Shown: positions 17,953 through 27,700, counted from the stretch's first letter. The stretch is 64,000 bases of DNA from Alkalihalobacillus trypoxylicola (GCF_001590785.1 NZ_LTAO01000036.1:127867-191866); one strand, 5' to 3'. Numbers and translations are program-made. Notes: generated from the sequence alone by a model not told the origin.

Positions 17953-19584
17953 ATGTCTTACAAGAGAAAAATAATACTTTTATATATTCTAATAGGGACT
18001 GTTTGGATTTTAATAACCGATTTCCTGCTAGTTTATCTTAATATGGAAATTTATTTATTTGTCCAAAGGTTTAAGGGGTTATTCTTTGTTCTTCTTACAG
18101 GAGCCTTTATTTATTATGCTTTAGGAAAAGGAGAACAAGTAAAATTATTAAAAAATGAAAAAGAACGATTAAATACATTGATTAACTCAATGGTCGACTT
18201 TGTAAACTTTAAAGATGGTCAAGGCAGATGGATTAAAGTCAATCAATTTGGCCTCGATTTATTTCAATTAAATCATGTAGATTATCGCGGAAAAACAGAC
18301 CGTGAGCTCGCTGAATATACAGATTTTTATCATGATGCTCTCGTTCAATGTTACGATTCCGATGAAGAAACGTGGAAATCAGGAGAAATCACACGTGTGG
18401 AAGAGAAAATTCCGATGCCAGATGGAACCACCAAAACATTTGAGACGATCAAAGTACCACTTTTTGAAGCAAATAAAGAGCGTAAAGGTTTAGTCGTTAT
18501 TGGTCGTGAAATTACAGAAAGAATTGAGGCAACTCAATTAATGAAGGCTAGTGAGCTTAAATATCGCTCTTTATTTCATTACAATCCTGAGTTAGTGTTT
18601 ATCGTTGATATTAGAGGGAATTTCATTGAAGTTAATCCTAAATTCGAGCCATTAACTGGCTACGAAGCAGATTATGCACTGGGAAGACCTATTACTGAGT
18701 TCGTCGCTAACAAAAGTGACCAACAAAGAGTGTTAGCTGCCATTCAAAAAGCTATTGAAGAAAGGGAATCTGTCCAAACACCTGAGATTGTTCTGACCTC
18801 TAAAAAAGAGAATCCTCATACTGTTCATTGTGTGTTTGTTCCTATCATTAATGAAGAACATGGGATACAGGGGATTATTGGCTATACAACTGATATGACA
18901 CAAACCCTTGCTACTGAGGAAAAGCTAAGAACAACTGAAAAGCTAGCTGTAGTAGGAGAATTAGCTGCTGGTATTGCCCATGAAATTAGAAATCCACTTA
19001 CCTCTTTAAAGGGATTTGTCCAATTGTTTCAATATGAAAATACGAAAGACCATTTTATTCATAATATTATGTTGGACGAATTAGAGAGAATTAATACAAT
19101 TGTTAGTGAATTACTTGTCTTATCTAGACCACAGGAGCTTGTTTTCTCTCCAAAGAACCTAAATGAGATGATGGATACTATTTTAACTTTATATCACTCT
19201 GAAATGAATTTACATGGGGTTTCTGTAAGTATAGATAAAGAAGATAATAACCTTATTTTTGAGTGTGAGCCTAACCAAATTAAGCAGCTATTTTTAAACA
19301 TTATTAAAAATTCAACAGAAGCATCAGCAAGTCATATCCATATTCGTACCTTTCAGGATGGTGAGTATCTCGGAGTAACCGTCCAAGATAATGGGTGTGG
19401 AATTGAAAAAGACCGTCTTAAGAAAATCGGAGAACCTTTTTATTCTCAAAAAGAAAAAGGAACAGGTCTTGGACTTACAGTGAGCTTTAAAATTATCGAG
19501 GCTCATAAGGGCACCATTCATTACGATAGTGTCGTAAATGAAGGTACCACAGTGACGATGAAATTTCCGATTAAGAGAGATTAA
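17953..19584 (+). CDS. PAS-domain sensor histidine kinase
   Basis: A 543-residue kinase. Two N-terminal helices (about 8-28 and 38-57) with almost no external loop anchor it. Two PAS domains follow (about 70-190, ending VVIGREITER; about 200-315, with NPELVFIVDIRGNFIEVN). The HisKA box has His343 in GIAHEIRNPLTSLKGF, and the GHKL ATPase has NQIKQLFLNIIKNSTEA, VQDNGCGI and GTGLGLTVSFKI. The lack of an external domain suggests sensing of an internal or membrane signal. No response regulator is adjacent, as with orphan phosphorelay kinases of sporulation (KinA-E), but that role is a guess. AAAAGGGGA precedes ATG. Confidence 0.88.
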   Translation: MSYKRKIILLYILIGTVWILITDFLLVYLNMEIYLFVQRFKGLFFVLLTGAFIYYALGKGEQVKLLKNEKERLNTLINSMVDFVNFKDGQGRWIKVNQFGLDLFQLNHVDYRGKTDRELAEYTDFYHDALVQCYDSDEETWKSGEITRVEEKIPMPDGTTKTFETIKVPLFEANKERKGLVVIGREITERIEATQLMKASELKYRSLFHYNPELVFIVDIRGNFIEVNPKFEPLTGYEADYALGRPITEFVANKSDQQRVLAAIQKAIEERESVQTPEIVLTSKKENPHTVHCVFVPIINEEHGIQGIIGYTTDMTQTLATEEKLRTTEKLAVVGELAAGIAHEIRNPLTSLKGFVQLFQYENTKDHFIHNIMLDELERINTIVSELLVLSRPQELVFSPKNLNEMMDTILTLYHSEMNLHGVSVSIDKEDNNLIFECEPNQIKQLFLNIIKNSTEASASHIHIRTFQDGEYLGVTVQDNGCGIEKDRLKKIGEPFYSQKEKGTGLGLTVSFKIIEAHKGTIHYDSVVNEGTTVTMKFPIKRD

Positions 19585-19596
19585 CTTCTTTAAATG

Positions 19597-19650
19597 AAAA
19601 AGGGACTGTTCTATAAGATCATCAACATATCCTTATAGGTGGTCCCTTTT
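19597..19650. terminator. Bidirectional terminator between convergent genes
   Basis: AAAAGGGAC pairs with GTCCCTTTT, with an inner CTATAAG/CTTATAG stem. A-rich and T-rich flanks allow it to work for the kinase gene (plus) and the cupin gene (minus). Confidence 0.75.
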
Positions 19651-19749
19651 GTTATGGCATTATATATATGACCTCGTATTTGATATGGAGACACGCTCCC
19701 CTTAGGAAAATTCATCAAACCACTTCGTCAGGTAGCTTCACTGTCCTCT

Positions 19750-20271
19750 TTATATTCGATATCCAATCGCACGAGCAAAACGCGCTAAATTTCCAAATAC
19801 TATCCTCTGTATGACTGGTGGTATCCCTACTAAATATCCGTCTATACACTCCCATGCTAGGCTCAACCATAAAGGATTTCGGGGAATACCTTTAGAATTA
19901 ACCTGGTTTTTCATGTCTAGTGTATGAATAAGTTTGAACATATTCCAGTGGTTTCCTGGGGGGCGTACTTCATGAAGAAAGATTAAATTTTGGGAGCTCT
20001 CATTCCAAAATTGATGAATTTGCCTTGGTGAAACTTTACAATGCTGTCCAGGTATAAGGATAAAATCTTCTCCATCTACTTTTATCCTCATTTTCCCTTC
20101 CTTAACCGTAAAATATTCTGTTAATTCCGGATGCCAATGAGGCCCATTAATAGCACCTAACTTAGTGATCTTATGTTCAATAAGCAAATACTCATTGTGA
20201 TGTTCAACACTTTGATCAACTAATGTAATGGTGGTTCCATCTGGATGTATGAGCTTTTCTAATTCATTCAT
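19750..20271 (-). CDS. Cupin domain protein
   Basis: A 173-residue protein whose first 110 residues form a single cupin_2 barrel: GPHWHPELTEYFTVKEGKM carries the metal-binding His-x-His and Glu residues, and PGQHCKVSPRQIHQFWNES carries the second motif. The C-terminal 60 residues are less typical (IPRNPLWLSLAWECIDGYLVG). The substrate is unknown. A ribosome binding site (TTAGGAGGAT) precedes ATG at 20271. It lies downstream of the TetR/hydrolase pair on the same strand, separated by about 100 bases, and could be co-transcribed. Confidence 0.82.
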   Translation of the reverse strand: MNELEKLIHPDGTTITLVDQSVEHHNEYLLIEHKITKLGAINGPHWHPELTEYFTVKEGKMRIKVDGEDFILIPGQHCKVSPRQIHQFWNESSQNLIFLHEVRPPGNHWNMFKLIHTLDMKNQVNSKGIPRNPLWLSLAWECIDGYLVGIPPVIQRIVFGNLARFARAIGYRI

Positions 20272-20369
20272 TTTAATCCTCCTAATTAGGTCATCTAGTA
20301 TCTCACATTAAGATTTATACATTTAGAACAATGATGCCTGTTCATAGTTGGATTGGGACAATAAGCCCG

Positions 20370-21227
20370 TTATGATGTTAAAAAGGCTTTTACTACTTTC
20401 GTAAATTCTTCAGGCCTCTCCTTCTGTGGCCAATGCTTACAAGCTTCCATTATATAAAGTTGGGAGTCTCGGATACTAGCATGTGCCTCTTTTGCATATT
20501 TCACTGGTACAGTCGTATCATGAGAGCCGTGAATAATAAGGGTTGGCATTTTTATTTCAGAATACCTCTCTGTTAAATTCGTGTTAAGCCCTTTTCTATT
20601 AATCTCACTTCTTTGAAATGAAATAAATGCCTTTCCAGCATAAGGGCCTTTTAAAACCTCATGTATTTGATCAACGAGTTCTTCAGAGGCTTTAGAAGAA
20701 TCTCCAATCAAACTGTTCAATATCGTCCATTTCACAAAACTCCTACTTTTAGCTGAAAGTGCATAAGAAAGCTCATTTAAGAATGATTTGGTATACCAAT
20801 AGGATAATTGATGAAATGGGAGCTTGCTGAATATCCCCCATGAATCTACTAAAGCCAACTTCTCCACCTTTGAAGGATGTTCTAGTGCAACTCCAAGAGA
20901 AATGCCGCCCCCTAGCGATAGTCCAATTAAGCTTGCACTATTTAAATTTAGCTCACTCATTAGCTCCTTCACAAAATCTATATAAAAGGATAAAGAATAC
21001 TCAATATCTGGTCTTTCACTTTTCCCGTATCCCGGTAGGTCAGGTGCAAACACCTGATGATGTTTTGACAAAGGCTCTATTACTTCACTCCATGAGATAT
21101 TCGCTGAATCAACTCCTCCCCCATGAAGAAGAATAACAGGCGAACCCATTTCTCCCGCTGTATAGCATTGTACGTTTATATTTTTTATTGTAAGCTTCAA
21201 TATGTTTATGTTTGTTATGTTATCCAT
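20370..21227 (-). CDS. Alpha/beta hydrolase
   Basis: A 285-residue alpha/beta-hydrolase-fold protein. The oxyanion segment is LLHGGGVDSANISW, and the nucleophile elbow GLSLGG carries Ser104. The acid is probably the Asp in IHGSHDTTVP near residue 240, and the His is in ACKHWPQKE near 266. The DLPGYGKS motif is typical of the MhpC/BphD-like branch, which cleaves or hydrolyses small esters or C-C bonds; the substrate cannot be told. It starts six bases after the TetR gene, whose 3' end supplies its ribosome binding site (GGGGTGAG), so it is translated from the TetR-controlled operon. Confidence 0.88.
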   Translation of the reverse strand: MDNITNINILKLTIKNINVQCYTAGEMGSPVILLHGGGVDSANISWSEVIEPLSKHHQVFAPDLPGYGKSERPDIEYSLSFYIDFVKELMSELNLNSASLIGLSLGGGISLGVALEHPSKVEKLALVDSWGIFSKLPFHQLSYWYTKSFLNELSYALSAKSRSFVKWTILNSLIGDSSKASEELVDQIHEVLKGPYAGKAFISFQRSEINRKGLNTNLTERYSEIKMPTLIIHGSHDTTVPVKYAKEAHASIRDSQLYIMEACKHWPQKERPEEFTKVVKAFLTS

Positions 21228-21233
21228 CCTTAC

Positions 21234-21818
21234 TTACTCACCCCTTCGTTTATCTAATCCAACAATTCGATGAATACTAGATTTAACCAACCTATCTAAT
21301 GGTTGATCCTGTTTGTTTAACCAGACCATTGCAACTCCTAAAGCACTAGATTGTAATAAAAAGGAAGTTTCTTTCACATCCATGTCTTCGATTTCACCTT
21401 TATCTATACTTTCTTTTAAAAGCCTTTGTACCTCCTCGTCAATGAGTACACTTCGTTCCTGAGAGATTTTACGTAATTCAGCATCTTTTACTCCTTCAGA
21501 GTAAATTTCTATCATGCTCATGATCGCTGCTGCATCACCTTTTTTGATTGGCCAATGAATCAAAAAATTTTCGAGGGTCTCAATATTAGCCTTTTTTAAT
21601 TGATTTTCGTGAATGACTAACTGTGTTTGTTTCAAAGCATAGTTGAAATAATTAAGAATCAATCCCTTTTTCGAACCATATCGTTTTGACAAAATCGCCG
21701 CAGAAACATTTGCCTCCTTTGCAATCTTTTCTAATGACAGCTTTGAAAAGCCATGCAATGTTAACGCTTTGTATAACCCTAAAAATATTTGCTCATCTGT
21801 ATACTTAATAGGACGCAT
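21234..21818 (-). CDS. TetR family transcriptional regulator
   Basis: A 194-residue protein with the N-terminal TetR helix-turn-helix (residues 8-55: FGLYKALTLHGF-like helix 1 region, LSLEKIAKEANVSAAILSKRYGSKKGLI) and a helical ligand-binding C-terminus. It is the first gene of an operon with the hydrolase. GGAGAGGATAAA precedes ATG. The perfect 28-bp palindrome at 21844-21871, just upstream, is probably its operator, so it should repress its own operon until an inducer, perhaps a hydrolase substrate, binds. Confidence 0.9.
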   Translation of the reverse strand: MRPIKYTDEQIFLGLYKALTLHGFSKLSLEKIAKEANVSAAILSKRYGSKKGLILNYFNYALKQTQLVIHENQLKKANIETLENFLIHWPIKKGDAAAIMSMIEIYSEGVKDAELRKISQERSVLIDEEVQRLLKESIDKGEIEDMDVKETSFLLQSSALGVAMVWLNKQDQPLDRLVKSSIHRIVGLDKRRGE

Positions 21819-21843
21819 TTTATCCTCTCCAAATTCATGAATA

Positions 21844-21871
21844 ATTAGTAAGTAGTCATTTACTTACTAAT
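21844..21871. promoter_or_regulatory. TetR-type operator palindrome
   Basis: Perfect 11-base arms ATTAGTAAGTA and TACTTACTAAT are separated by six bases. The site lies 26 bases upstream of the TetR start codon, the normal place for an autoregulatory operator. Confidence 0.8.
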
Positions 21872-22108
21872 ATCATACGAAGAAGTCATCATAAAATCAA
21901 TCTTTAATTTTTTTATTACTCTCTGCACTGCTTCACCATCACAACTAGAACTTATAAGTTTACACGTTAAACTTCTCTTCTTTTTACAAAAAGTGAATCA
22001 AAAGCTTGTTGTCACCTAATCGAATACTTATAATCAATTTTATAGTCTAGTAAAAATACCTGTATTAGACTTCAAATGTAGCCATTGACATTCTTCTAAC
22101 AGATGAGT

Positions 22109-22352
22109 CCATTTAATCATTGTTTTGTAAGTGAATGAAACCGAACAGAACATCTATTATAAAAATGTCCTAAATGTTTGAAATCACTTGTTACGGGAGG
22201 TAGTACCTCCTAAAGGATGAGCGTAGTTTGAAGATCCACTCTGACGAAGCTCCGCGTAGTCGGAGTTAGCTGAAGACAAGCCCTTAGGAAAGCATCTACC
22301 TAAAGTGAAAATCAAAAACCTTTAAAAGATAGGAATGATGAAGTGAATTTAG
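22109..22352 (-). repeat. Family-1 dispersed element R6 (one core, reverse orientation)
   Basis: The only copy in reverse orientation relative to the window. The core is intact, including CCTAAAGGATG on this strand and the inner stem, but the usual sequence between the core and the left end is missing a short block. The terminal ATGATGAAGTGAATTT is at 22337-22350. It sits between the TetR operator region and the next plus-strand gene. Confidence 0.88.
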
Positions 22353-22446
22353 ATAAATATATTGTATTGACCCAATAATATTCTATTTTTAAAGTGTGCT
22401 GAAACTAGATTGAAATGATAAACGTAAAAGGTATGGGGGGAAGAAT

Positions 22447-23010
22447 ATGAAGTTGATAAAAAAATACCCAAAACTCTTTATCATAATTTTAATTATAATA
22501 ATTTCATTGCCTTTATCTGCTGGTATTAATAGTATGGGCGAAACAGGTCAATTTATTAAATTCATCTTTTATAATCTATTGATTTTCAATTTTTTAGCTT
22601 TTATTTTAGCTTTTGTTGCTCTTTCTATTTTTCCTCTTATTGGGTATTTTATTATGAAAGGTAAGGCTCCTAAACCGTTCAAAGCAATTTTTTTATCAAT
22701 TCCTCTGTTTTTAATATTCGGCTATCTTTCCTATGCTTTATTTGGGGATGGGGTACATGAAATTAAGGATGTCTTTCATTATTTTAATGGACATATCATG
22801 GAAGAAACAGTCGTAATAGATGAAGTTTCCAAAGGTAGCGTTACGTTTAAATTACGTGGACCATATGAAACTTACAAGTTATCAGATAATCGGGAATTTA
22901 CTCTTTTTACAAGGGGTGTTTTAAAAGATGGTGCTTCTTCTGGAGAAACATATATCATTCGCTATCTTCCAGAAACTGAAACGATTTTAAGTATGCAGCA
23001 AAGTAAATAA
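22447..23010 (+). CDS. Hypothetical membrane protein
   Basis: A 187-residue protein with three hydrophobic helices in the first 105 residues (about 9-27, 38-68 and 78-97), then a soluble C-terminal domain of about 80 residues with beta-strand-like alternation (VVIDEVSKGSVTFKLRGPYETY; GETYIIRYLPETETILSM). No family was recognised. ATG follows GGGGGAAG. It stands alone; downstream is a family-2 repeat ending in a hairpin. Confidence 0.7.
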   Translation: MKLIKKYPKLFIIILIIIISLPLSAGINSMGETGQFIKFIFYNLLIFNFLAFILAFVALSIFPLIGYFIMKGKAPKPFKAIFLSIPLFLIFGYLSYALFGDGVHEIKDVFHYFNGHIMEETVVIDEVSKGSVTFKLRGPYETYKLSDNREFTLFTRGVLKDGASSGETYIIRYLPETETILSMQQSK

Positions 23011-23040
23011 ATAGAGACTCTTTTTTGTGTTGCTAAAATG

Positions 23041-23145
23041 GTTATTCACTCCCCTAGACACTTCGCAAAGCTTGATAGACCCAAATTCAGATTTGAGCAT
23101 TTAATGGATCAGGACCTTGCTTCTTGTCTTAAGAAGCAAGGTCCT
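23041..23145 (+). repeat. Family-2 repeat, partial, ending in a long hairpin
   Basis: A partial, diverged copy of the family also seen at 25850-26052 and 46995-47222; shared tract CTCC-CTAGACACTTCGC-like at the left. It ends in the perfect hairpin AGGACCTTGCTTCTT / AAGAAGCAAGGTCCT (23111-23145), which could also act as a terminator for the membrane protein gene. Confidence 0.6.
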
Positions 23146-23257
23146 GTTGGATGTTTGTGAAAGCATCTATTACGCCTTCACAAAATAACAACGTTTTCAT
23201 TTTTGATTATAGTTACTGTATTTTTATCTTCTACACTCTTATTGACCATTTTTTCAT

Positions 23258-24541
23258 TTAGAATTTTACAAGATTTTTTACTTCTACTGCCTGACCTGTG
23301 CGTAAGGATTTGTTTCCAGCAATTCCTGTTAAAATACTCATAGCTCCATCGACATGAGAAGCAGCTCTTCTGAATTGATCTTCTTTTGGCTCTCCAAAAA
23401 TATCATCTAGTAATAATGGATCTCCTCCGCCATGACCACCTTGACCTTCTTGTACCTCTACTTCATACGGCTGACCAAACATAGGGATGACTCTTATTGA
23501 TTTTTCCTTTAATGCACCTTCATCTGATTTTTCTCCACCTGAATTAATATACGATTGCTCTCTTACGTTTACTTCAATTCGTCCTTTACTTCCATTAAAG
23601 GAAATGACAAACCCTTCCCACGGTAAATAGGCATTTAATGAATAATTTAAAATCGCTTTATTTTTGTATTGAACCATTACTGCTAGAGTATCTTCAATAC
23701 TTATACCATCTCCGAAAACACTTTGGTCACGCTGATATCCATCCTCTCTTTCAGCATCTAAATACATAGCTTTTAGATGAGGATTATCTTCTAGTTGAAT
23801 GGCAAAAGGATCATTTTTTGCTACTTCATTTCCATGAGCTCTTTGATAAAACTCTGTAACACCACGAGATTCAGCATTTTCCTTTCCATAAAAACGCAAT
23901 CCGCCATTTGCATAAACTTTTTCTGGCTCTGTACCAAGCCAAAAGTTAACTAAATCAAAATGATGAGTCGACTTATGGACTAGTAGTCCACCACTGTTCT
24001 GTTTATCGCGATGCCATCTTCGGAAATAGTCTGCTCCATGCTGAGTATCTAACGCCCACTCAAAGTTAACAGAAAATACTTCTCCAATAACTCCATCGCG
24101 AATTAATTCACGGATTTTCGTATTATGAGGAGCATATCGATAATTAAAGGTCACTCTTACTTCATTTCCTGTTCGATTAACCGCATCAATAATTTCTTGA
24201 CACTTTTCTGCATCAACCGTCATTGGTTTCTCAGTAATGACGTCGCAGCCTAATTCTAACGCTTTAATAATATAAGTATGATGCGTACGATCAACTGTGG
24301 TAACGATTACAAAATCAGGTTTTTGCTCATTAATCATTTCTTCAAAGTGATGTGCCAGGTAGGTATTGATTTGAGGATGCTCATAACGCTCTTCTAGTAA
24401 TTGGTTAGCATAATCCATTCTTGTCTGATTCACATCGCAAAAAGCAACTAATTCACTTGTTTCTCTGTAATCCCTTACTAAAGATCCATAGAAAAATTCA
24501 GCTCTTCCACCCGTTCCAATTAAAACGTATCGTTTTTTCAT
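23258..24541 (-). CDS. Gfo/Idh/MocA family oxidoreductase
   Basis: A 427-residue NAD(P)-dependent oxidoreductase. The Rossmann motif IGTGGRAEFF is at residues 8-17, the family segment EKPMTVDAEKC near 130, and the catalytic-region motif GGLLVHKSTHHFDLVNFW near 190. The C-terminal part is longer than in simple inositol dehydrogenases and has a GGHGGGDPLLLDDIF stretch. Relatives oxidise or epimerise sugars, inositols or their derivatives. It is transcribed divergently from a zinc dehydrogenase gene with a cre site between, which supports a role in sugar catabolism. AAAGGAG precedes ATG. Confidence 0.88.
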   Translation of the reverse strand: MKKRYVLIGTGGRAEFFYGSLVRDYRETSELVAFCDVNQTRMDYANQLLEERYEHPQINTYLAHHFEEMINEQKPDFVIVTTVDRTHHTYIIKALELGCDVITEKPMTVDAEKCQEIIDAVNRTGNEVRVTFNYRYAPHNTKIRELIRDGVIGEVFSVNFEWALDTQHGADYFRRWHRDKQNSGGLLVHKSTHHFDLVNFWLGTEPEKVYANGGLRFYGKENAESRGVTEFYQRAHGNEVAKNDPFAIQLEDNPHLKAMYLDAEREDGYQRDQSVFGDGISIEDTLAVMVQYKNKAILNYSLNAYLPWEGFVISFNGSKGRIEVNVREQSYINSGGEKSDEGALKEKSIRVIPMFGQPYEVEVQEGQGGHGGGDPLLLDDIFGEPKEDQFRRAASHVDGAMSILTGIAGNKSLRTGQAVEVKNLVKF

Positions 24542-24754
24542 CTTTAAATCTCCTTTTGACTTTTGACCTCACAATTATATTAATCTGAATATTTTTAAAA
24601 CACAACCCTTTATGAATAGACTTTTTAACTTTAATTTTTAAAAGCTTTTATTATAAAAGATAGATTGAAAAGGGATGAGCAGTTACTCATCTTCTACAAA
24701 TCAACTCTTTATAGCGATACCCCCTTTTAGAATATTGTGATAATATCTTATTAA

Positions 24755-24768
24755 TGAAAGCGGAAACA
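24755..24768 (+). promoter_or_regulatory. Probable cre (CcpA) site in a divergent promoter region
   Basis: TGAAAGCGGAAACA matches TGWAANCGNTNWCA at 13 of 14 positions. It is 23 bases before the TTG start of the plus-strand dehydrogenase, consistent with repression by CcpA. Confidence 0.65.
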
Positions 24769-24790
24769 ATTATTTTTTTTAGGAGCTGAC

Positions 24791-25813
24791 TTGAGAGTGA
24801 AGCAAATACTATGCGAAAAGCCTCAGAAATTGAAACTTGTTCAAGTTCAAAAACCGACTATAAAAAATGGCTATGCCATCGTCAAGTTAAAACGAATTGG
24901 TGTTTGTGGAACAGATTTACATGCTTATAATGGTGTACAGCCCTACTTTACCTATCCTCGAGTATTAGGGCATGAGTTATCAGGTACTATTGCTGAAATA
25001 GAAGAAAGTGAGCAAGAATTACAGATCGGTGATAAGGTCGCTATTATACCTTATAACCATTGTGGAGATTGCCTTGCTTGTAAAAAAGGAAAAACGAATT
25101 GCTGTCAGCACTTAACTGTTACAGGAGTTCATCAAGATGGCGGCATGCAAGAGTATATAGCAGTTCCTATCACCCACCTTATGCAGGTGAATGATCTATC
25201 ATTTGATGAAGCGGCCATCATAGAGCCTCTCGCTATTGGGGCACATGCGATACGTAGAGCGGAAGTCAACGAACAAGATACGATAGCTGTAGTAGGTGCC
25301 GGTCCTATCGGATTAGGAATTATGCTTTTCGCGAAAAAGATGGGCTTAAACGTTATAGCCATTGATATTAATCAACATCGTCTACAGCTCTGTCGTGAAT
25401 GGCTTGAGCTAGAGCATACCTTCAATCCATTAGAAACCTCAATCGATACTTTAAAAGAAATGACAAATGGTCATATGGTCGATGTTGTTTTTGATGCGAC
25501 TGGAAATAAATCATCCATGGAGCAATCTTTACATTATATTGCTTTTGGTGGAAAGGTTGTTTTTGTAGGACTCGTCAGTGATCATATCCAATTTTATAAT
25601 CCTGATTTTCATAAAAAAGAAACCACCTTATTAGGTAGCCGCAATGCGACAAAAGACGATTTTATCTTTGTTTATGAAAGCTTAAAAAGCCGAGAAGCCT
25701 TAGATATAGAAAAGTATATAACTCATCGAGCTTGCTTTGAAGATACCGTATCTGAATTCCTTAAATGGTTAGACCCACAGGAGAACGTAATAAAAGCAAT
25801 GATCGAGCTTTAA
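24791..25813 (+). CDS. Zinc-dependent medium-chain alcohol/polyol dehydrogenase
   Basis: A 340-residue MDR-superfamily enzyme. Catalytic zinc ligands are expected at Cys39 (VCGTDLH) and His61-Glu62 (GHELSG). The structural zinc site is CGDCLACKKGKTNCC, and the NAD loop is GAGPIGLG. The pattern fits the sorbitol/threonine/galactitol dehydrogenase group, which oxidises a secondary hydroxyl of a polyol or sugar acid; the substrate is not determinable. The start is TTG at 24791, with TAGGAG seven bases before it. It faces the Gfo/Idh/MocA gene across a short divergent promoter region. Confidence 0.88.
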   Translation: MRVKQILCEKPQKLKLVQVQKPTIKNGYAIVKLKRIGVCGTDLHAYNGVQPYFTYPRVLGHELSGTIAEIEESEQELQIGDKVAIIPYNHCGDCLACKKGKTNCCQHLTVTGVHQDGGMQEYIAVPITHLMQVNDLSFDEAAIIEPLAIGAHAIRRAEVNEQDTIAVVGAGPIGLGIMLFAKKMGLNVIAIDINQHRLQLCREWLELEHTFNPLETSIDTLKEMTNGHMVDVVFDATGNKSSMEQSLHYIAFGGKVVFVGLVSDHIQFYNPDFHKKETTLLGSRNATKDDFIFVYESLKSREALDIEKYITHRACFEDTVSEFLKWLDPQENVIKAMIEL

Positions 25814-25849
25814 CTTTTTTCCAGAAAAAAAGAATGGAATAATCTGCAT

Positions 25850-26052
25850 GAATGCACCCCTCACAAATTAAGTGCTCGGATGTTCGCTCCTCCAAGACAC
25901 TTCGCGTTTGGTTGGGAGATGCTGAACTAACTTTTATTTAAAGTGGATTTCGTTATTTCCATTACTTCCCACAGGAGTCCTGCTTAAGTCTTTCATATAG
26001 AAATCTACTAATCTAGCAGGACCTTCCTTCTTTTAAAAGTAGAGAGGTCCTA
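25850..26052 (+). repeat. Family-2 repeat, long copy
   Basis: Aligns with 46995-47222. The best conserved tract starts GCTGAACTAACTTTT at 25921, continues through GGATTTCGTTATT, and ends in the hairpin AGGACCTTCCTTCTTTT...AGAGAGGTCCT. It contains no ORF. It lies immediately left of family-1 element R7 and is the most likely transcription end for the dehydrogenase gene. Confidence 0.65.
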
Positions 26053-26064
26053 TTACTTATTTAT

Positions 26065-26330
26065 GTGAATTAATTTCATCATTCAATTCTTATAATGAAA
26101 ACCGTGCGATTAGGTTTTTGATTTTCACTTTAGGTAGATGCTTTCCCAAGGGCTTGTTCTCAGCTAACTCTGACACGCAGAGCTTCGTCAGAGTGTATCT
26201 TCAAATGGCGCTTATCCTTTGGGAGTCACTACCTACCGTTACAATCAACGAGTGAATTTGCAAACATTAAACATTTTTTTAATAAATGTTGGGTTTTATT
26301 CACTTGTAGAACAATGATGAAATTCACTCA
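26065..26330 (+). repeat. Family-1 dispersed element R7 (one core)
   Basis: Full-length copy with left end GTGAATTAATTTCATCATT and right end CAATGATGAAATTCACTC. A couple of bases are missing in the inner stem (TCTGACACGCAGAG), but the arms still pair. It lies between convergent genes. Confidence 0.9.
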
Positions 26331-26431
26331 TATATGCAATCATTTCAATATTCGCTTCATGAGCTCATATAAAAACCAGTCTCCATATCAAACGATTTAT
26401 AGTCACTTCAGTAGTAAAACCGTTATATGGT

Positions 26432-27700
26432 TTACTTTACAGTAAAAATCAAACGCTTATAGGAAGTTAATGGCGGAGCCCCATCATCCATAACACTTAG
26501 AATAATATGCAAGGTATCACCTTCACTTTTTTCTGGAATAAGCAGCCTCGCATTCGCTGAATGTTCTCCTAAAATGACTAACTGATTACTATAGCTACTA
26601 GCTTCTCTGTGCAACTGCCAATGAAAGCTCAATGAATCACCATCTGGGTCAAAGCTTTCACTAGCATCCAGCTCTATCGTATCACCTGGCTTAGGATTTT
26701 GATTTTCTATCATCTTTACTTTGACGACTGGAGCATGATTCGACTCTTGATAGCTCTTTATACACCAGTCCATTCGCGCTTGAAAATCATTTTGAAAGGC
26801 TTGACGCCAGCGAAAAATGGGAGACCTAACACTTTTAACCCCCTCGAATTCTTCCTCAGCATCTTCATAGCATTCTCCTCTCTTCTTCACAAACCTACCA
26901 CCCCATGCTCCCCATTCAGGATACTCTGGATCACTCAATCCATTTTGGATTAAATATAATAGAGATGGACTGTCACCTTCCTTCAGACCGTGGACCTCTC
27001 CCCAAGGATCCTCACCATCATATTGAGGATAGGCTGCTCCTAATGGTCCATGATTGAAACGAAGATGTTCATGAAGCCAACTATTATTTACTAAATTTTG
27101 ATTTCCTTCTTTATACATCCCTCTAAAGGAATCACTTGATACGATATAAAACAAATCTGGATTTTCGTCTCTTACCATACTATTCATTTCATACTGATCA
27201 CCTATTGCATAAACTCTTAATTTAGATTTAAATTTTTGATAAAACGCTCCTCCTTTCGTTTCTTTCACTCTCCATAAAGCCTGCGCTAAATCGGTTGTAC
27301 CACCCCAAACAATGATCCATAACGGCCTCTCATCTAGACGATTTGCACATTCAATAATCCAATTAGAGCCCTCTGTATCGTTACCTTCACCTATAAATTT
27401 AGGGCCATCATTCTGATTCCCACATTTAATCAGTTTAGCTAGCTTTTCTTGAGATGGATACCTTTGGTCATGCTTTAAAAGATTGTTGTGAACTTTATCG
27501 TATATTTGTAAAAGAATGTGCAAATATTCTGGAAAAACAGCATGACCGTGCTTTGTATAAGTAGCAATTAGTCCTTCTATATCAAGTTCATTACTATATA
27601 GTAATAATCGAATAAATGATTGAGCATCATCTGGCTCTCCAAATCCTCCTACTATGCTACTAATATCGGTTAAAACAACCACCCTCGGTCTTTCAGTCAT
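26432..27700 (-). CDS. DUF1593 nucleoside-hydrolase-like protein
   Basis: The N-terminal two-thirds resembles inosine-uridine nucleoside hydrolases of the DUF1593 type: VVLTDISSIVGGFGEPDDAQSFIRLL carries the Asp cluster, and WIIVWGGTTDLAQALW and VYAIGDQY follow. The last 90 residues form a beta-sandwich domain with the calcium-binding-like SFDPDGDSLSFHW, as in bacterial Ig/PKD-like modules. Relatives occur in polysaccharide-use clusters and are thought to hydrolyse glycosidic bonds of unusual sugars. No signal peptide is seen, so it is probably intracellular. A GTG at 27715 lies within the ribosome binding site GAGGGGGAAGG, so ATG at 27700 is used. Confidence 0.82.
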   Translation of the reverse strand: MTERPRVVVLTDISSIVGGFGEPDDAQSFIRLLLYSNELDIEGLIATYTKHGHAVFPEYLHILLQIYDKVHNNLLKHDQRYPSQEKLAKLIKCGNQNDGPKFIGEGNDTEGSNWIIECANRLDERPLWIIVWGGTTDLAQALWRVKETKGGAFYQKFKSKLRVYAIGDQYEMNSMVRDENPDLFYIVSSDSFRGMYKEGNQNLVNNSWLHEHLRFNHGPLGAAYPQYDGEDPWGEVHGLKEGDSPSLLYLIQNGLSDPEYPEWGAWGGRFVKKRGECYEDAEEEFEGVKSVRSPIFRWRQAFQNDFQARMDWCIKSYQESNHAPVVKVKMIENQNPKPGDTIELDASESFDPDGDSLSFHWQLHREASSYSNQLVILGEHSANARLLIPEKSEGDTLHIILSVMDDGAPPLTSYKRLIFTVK

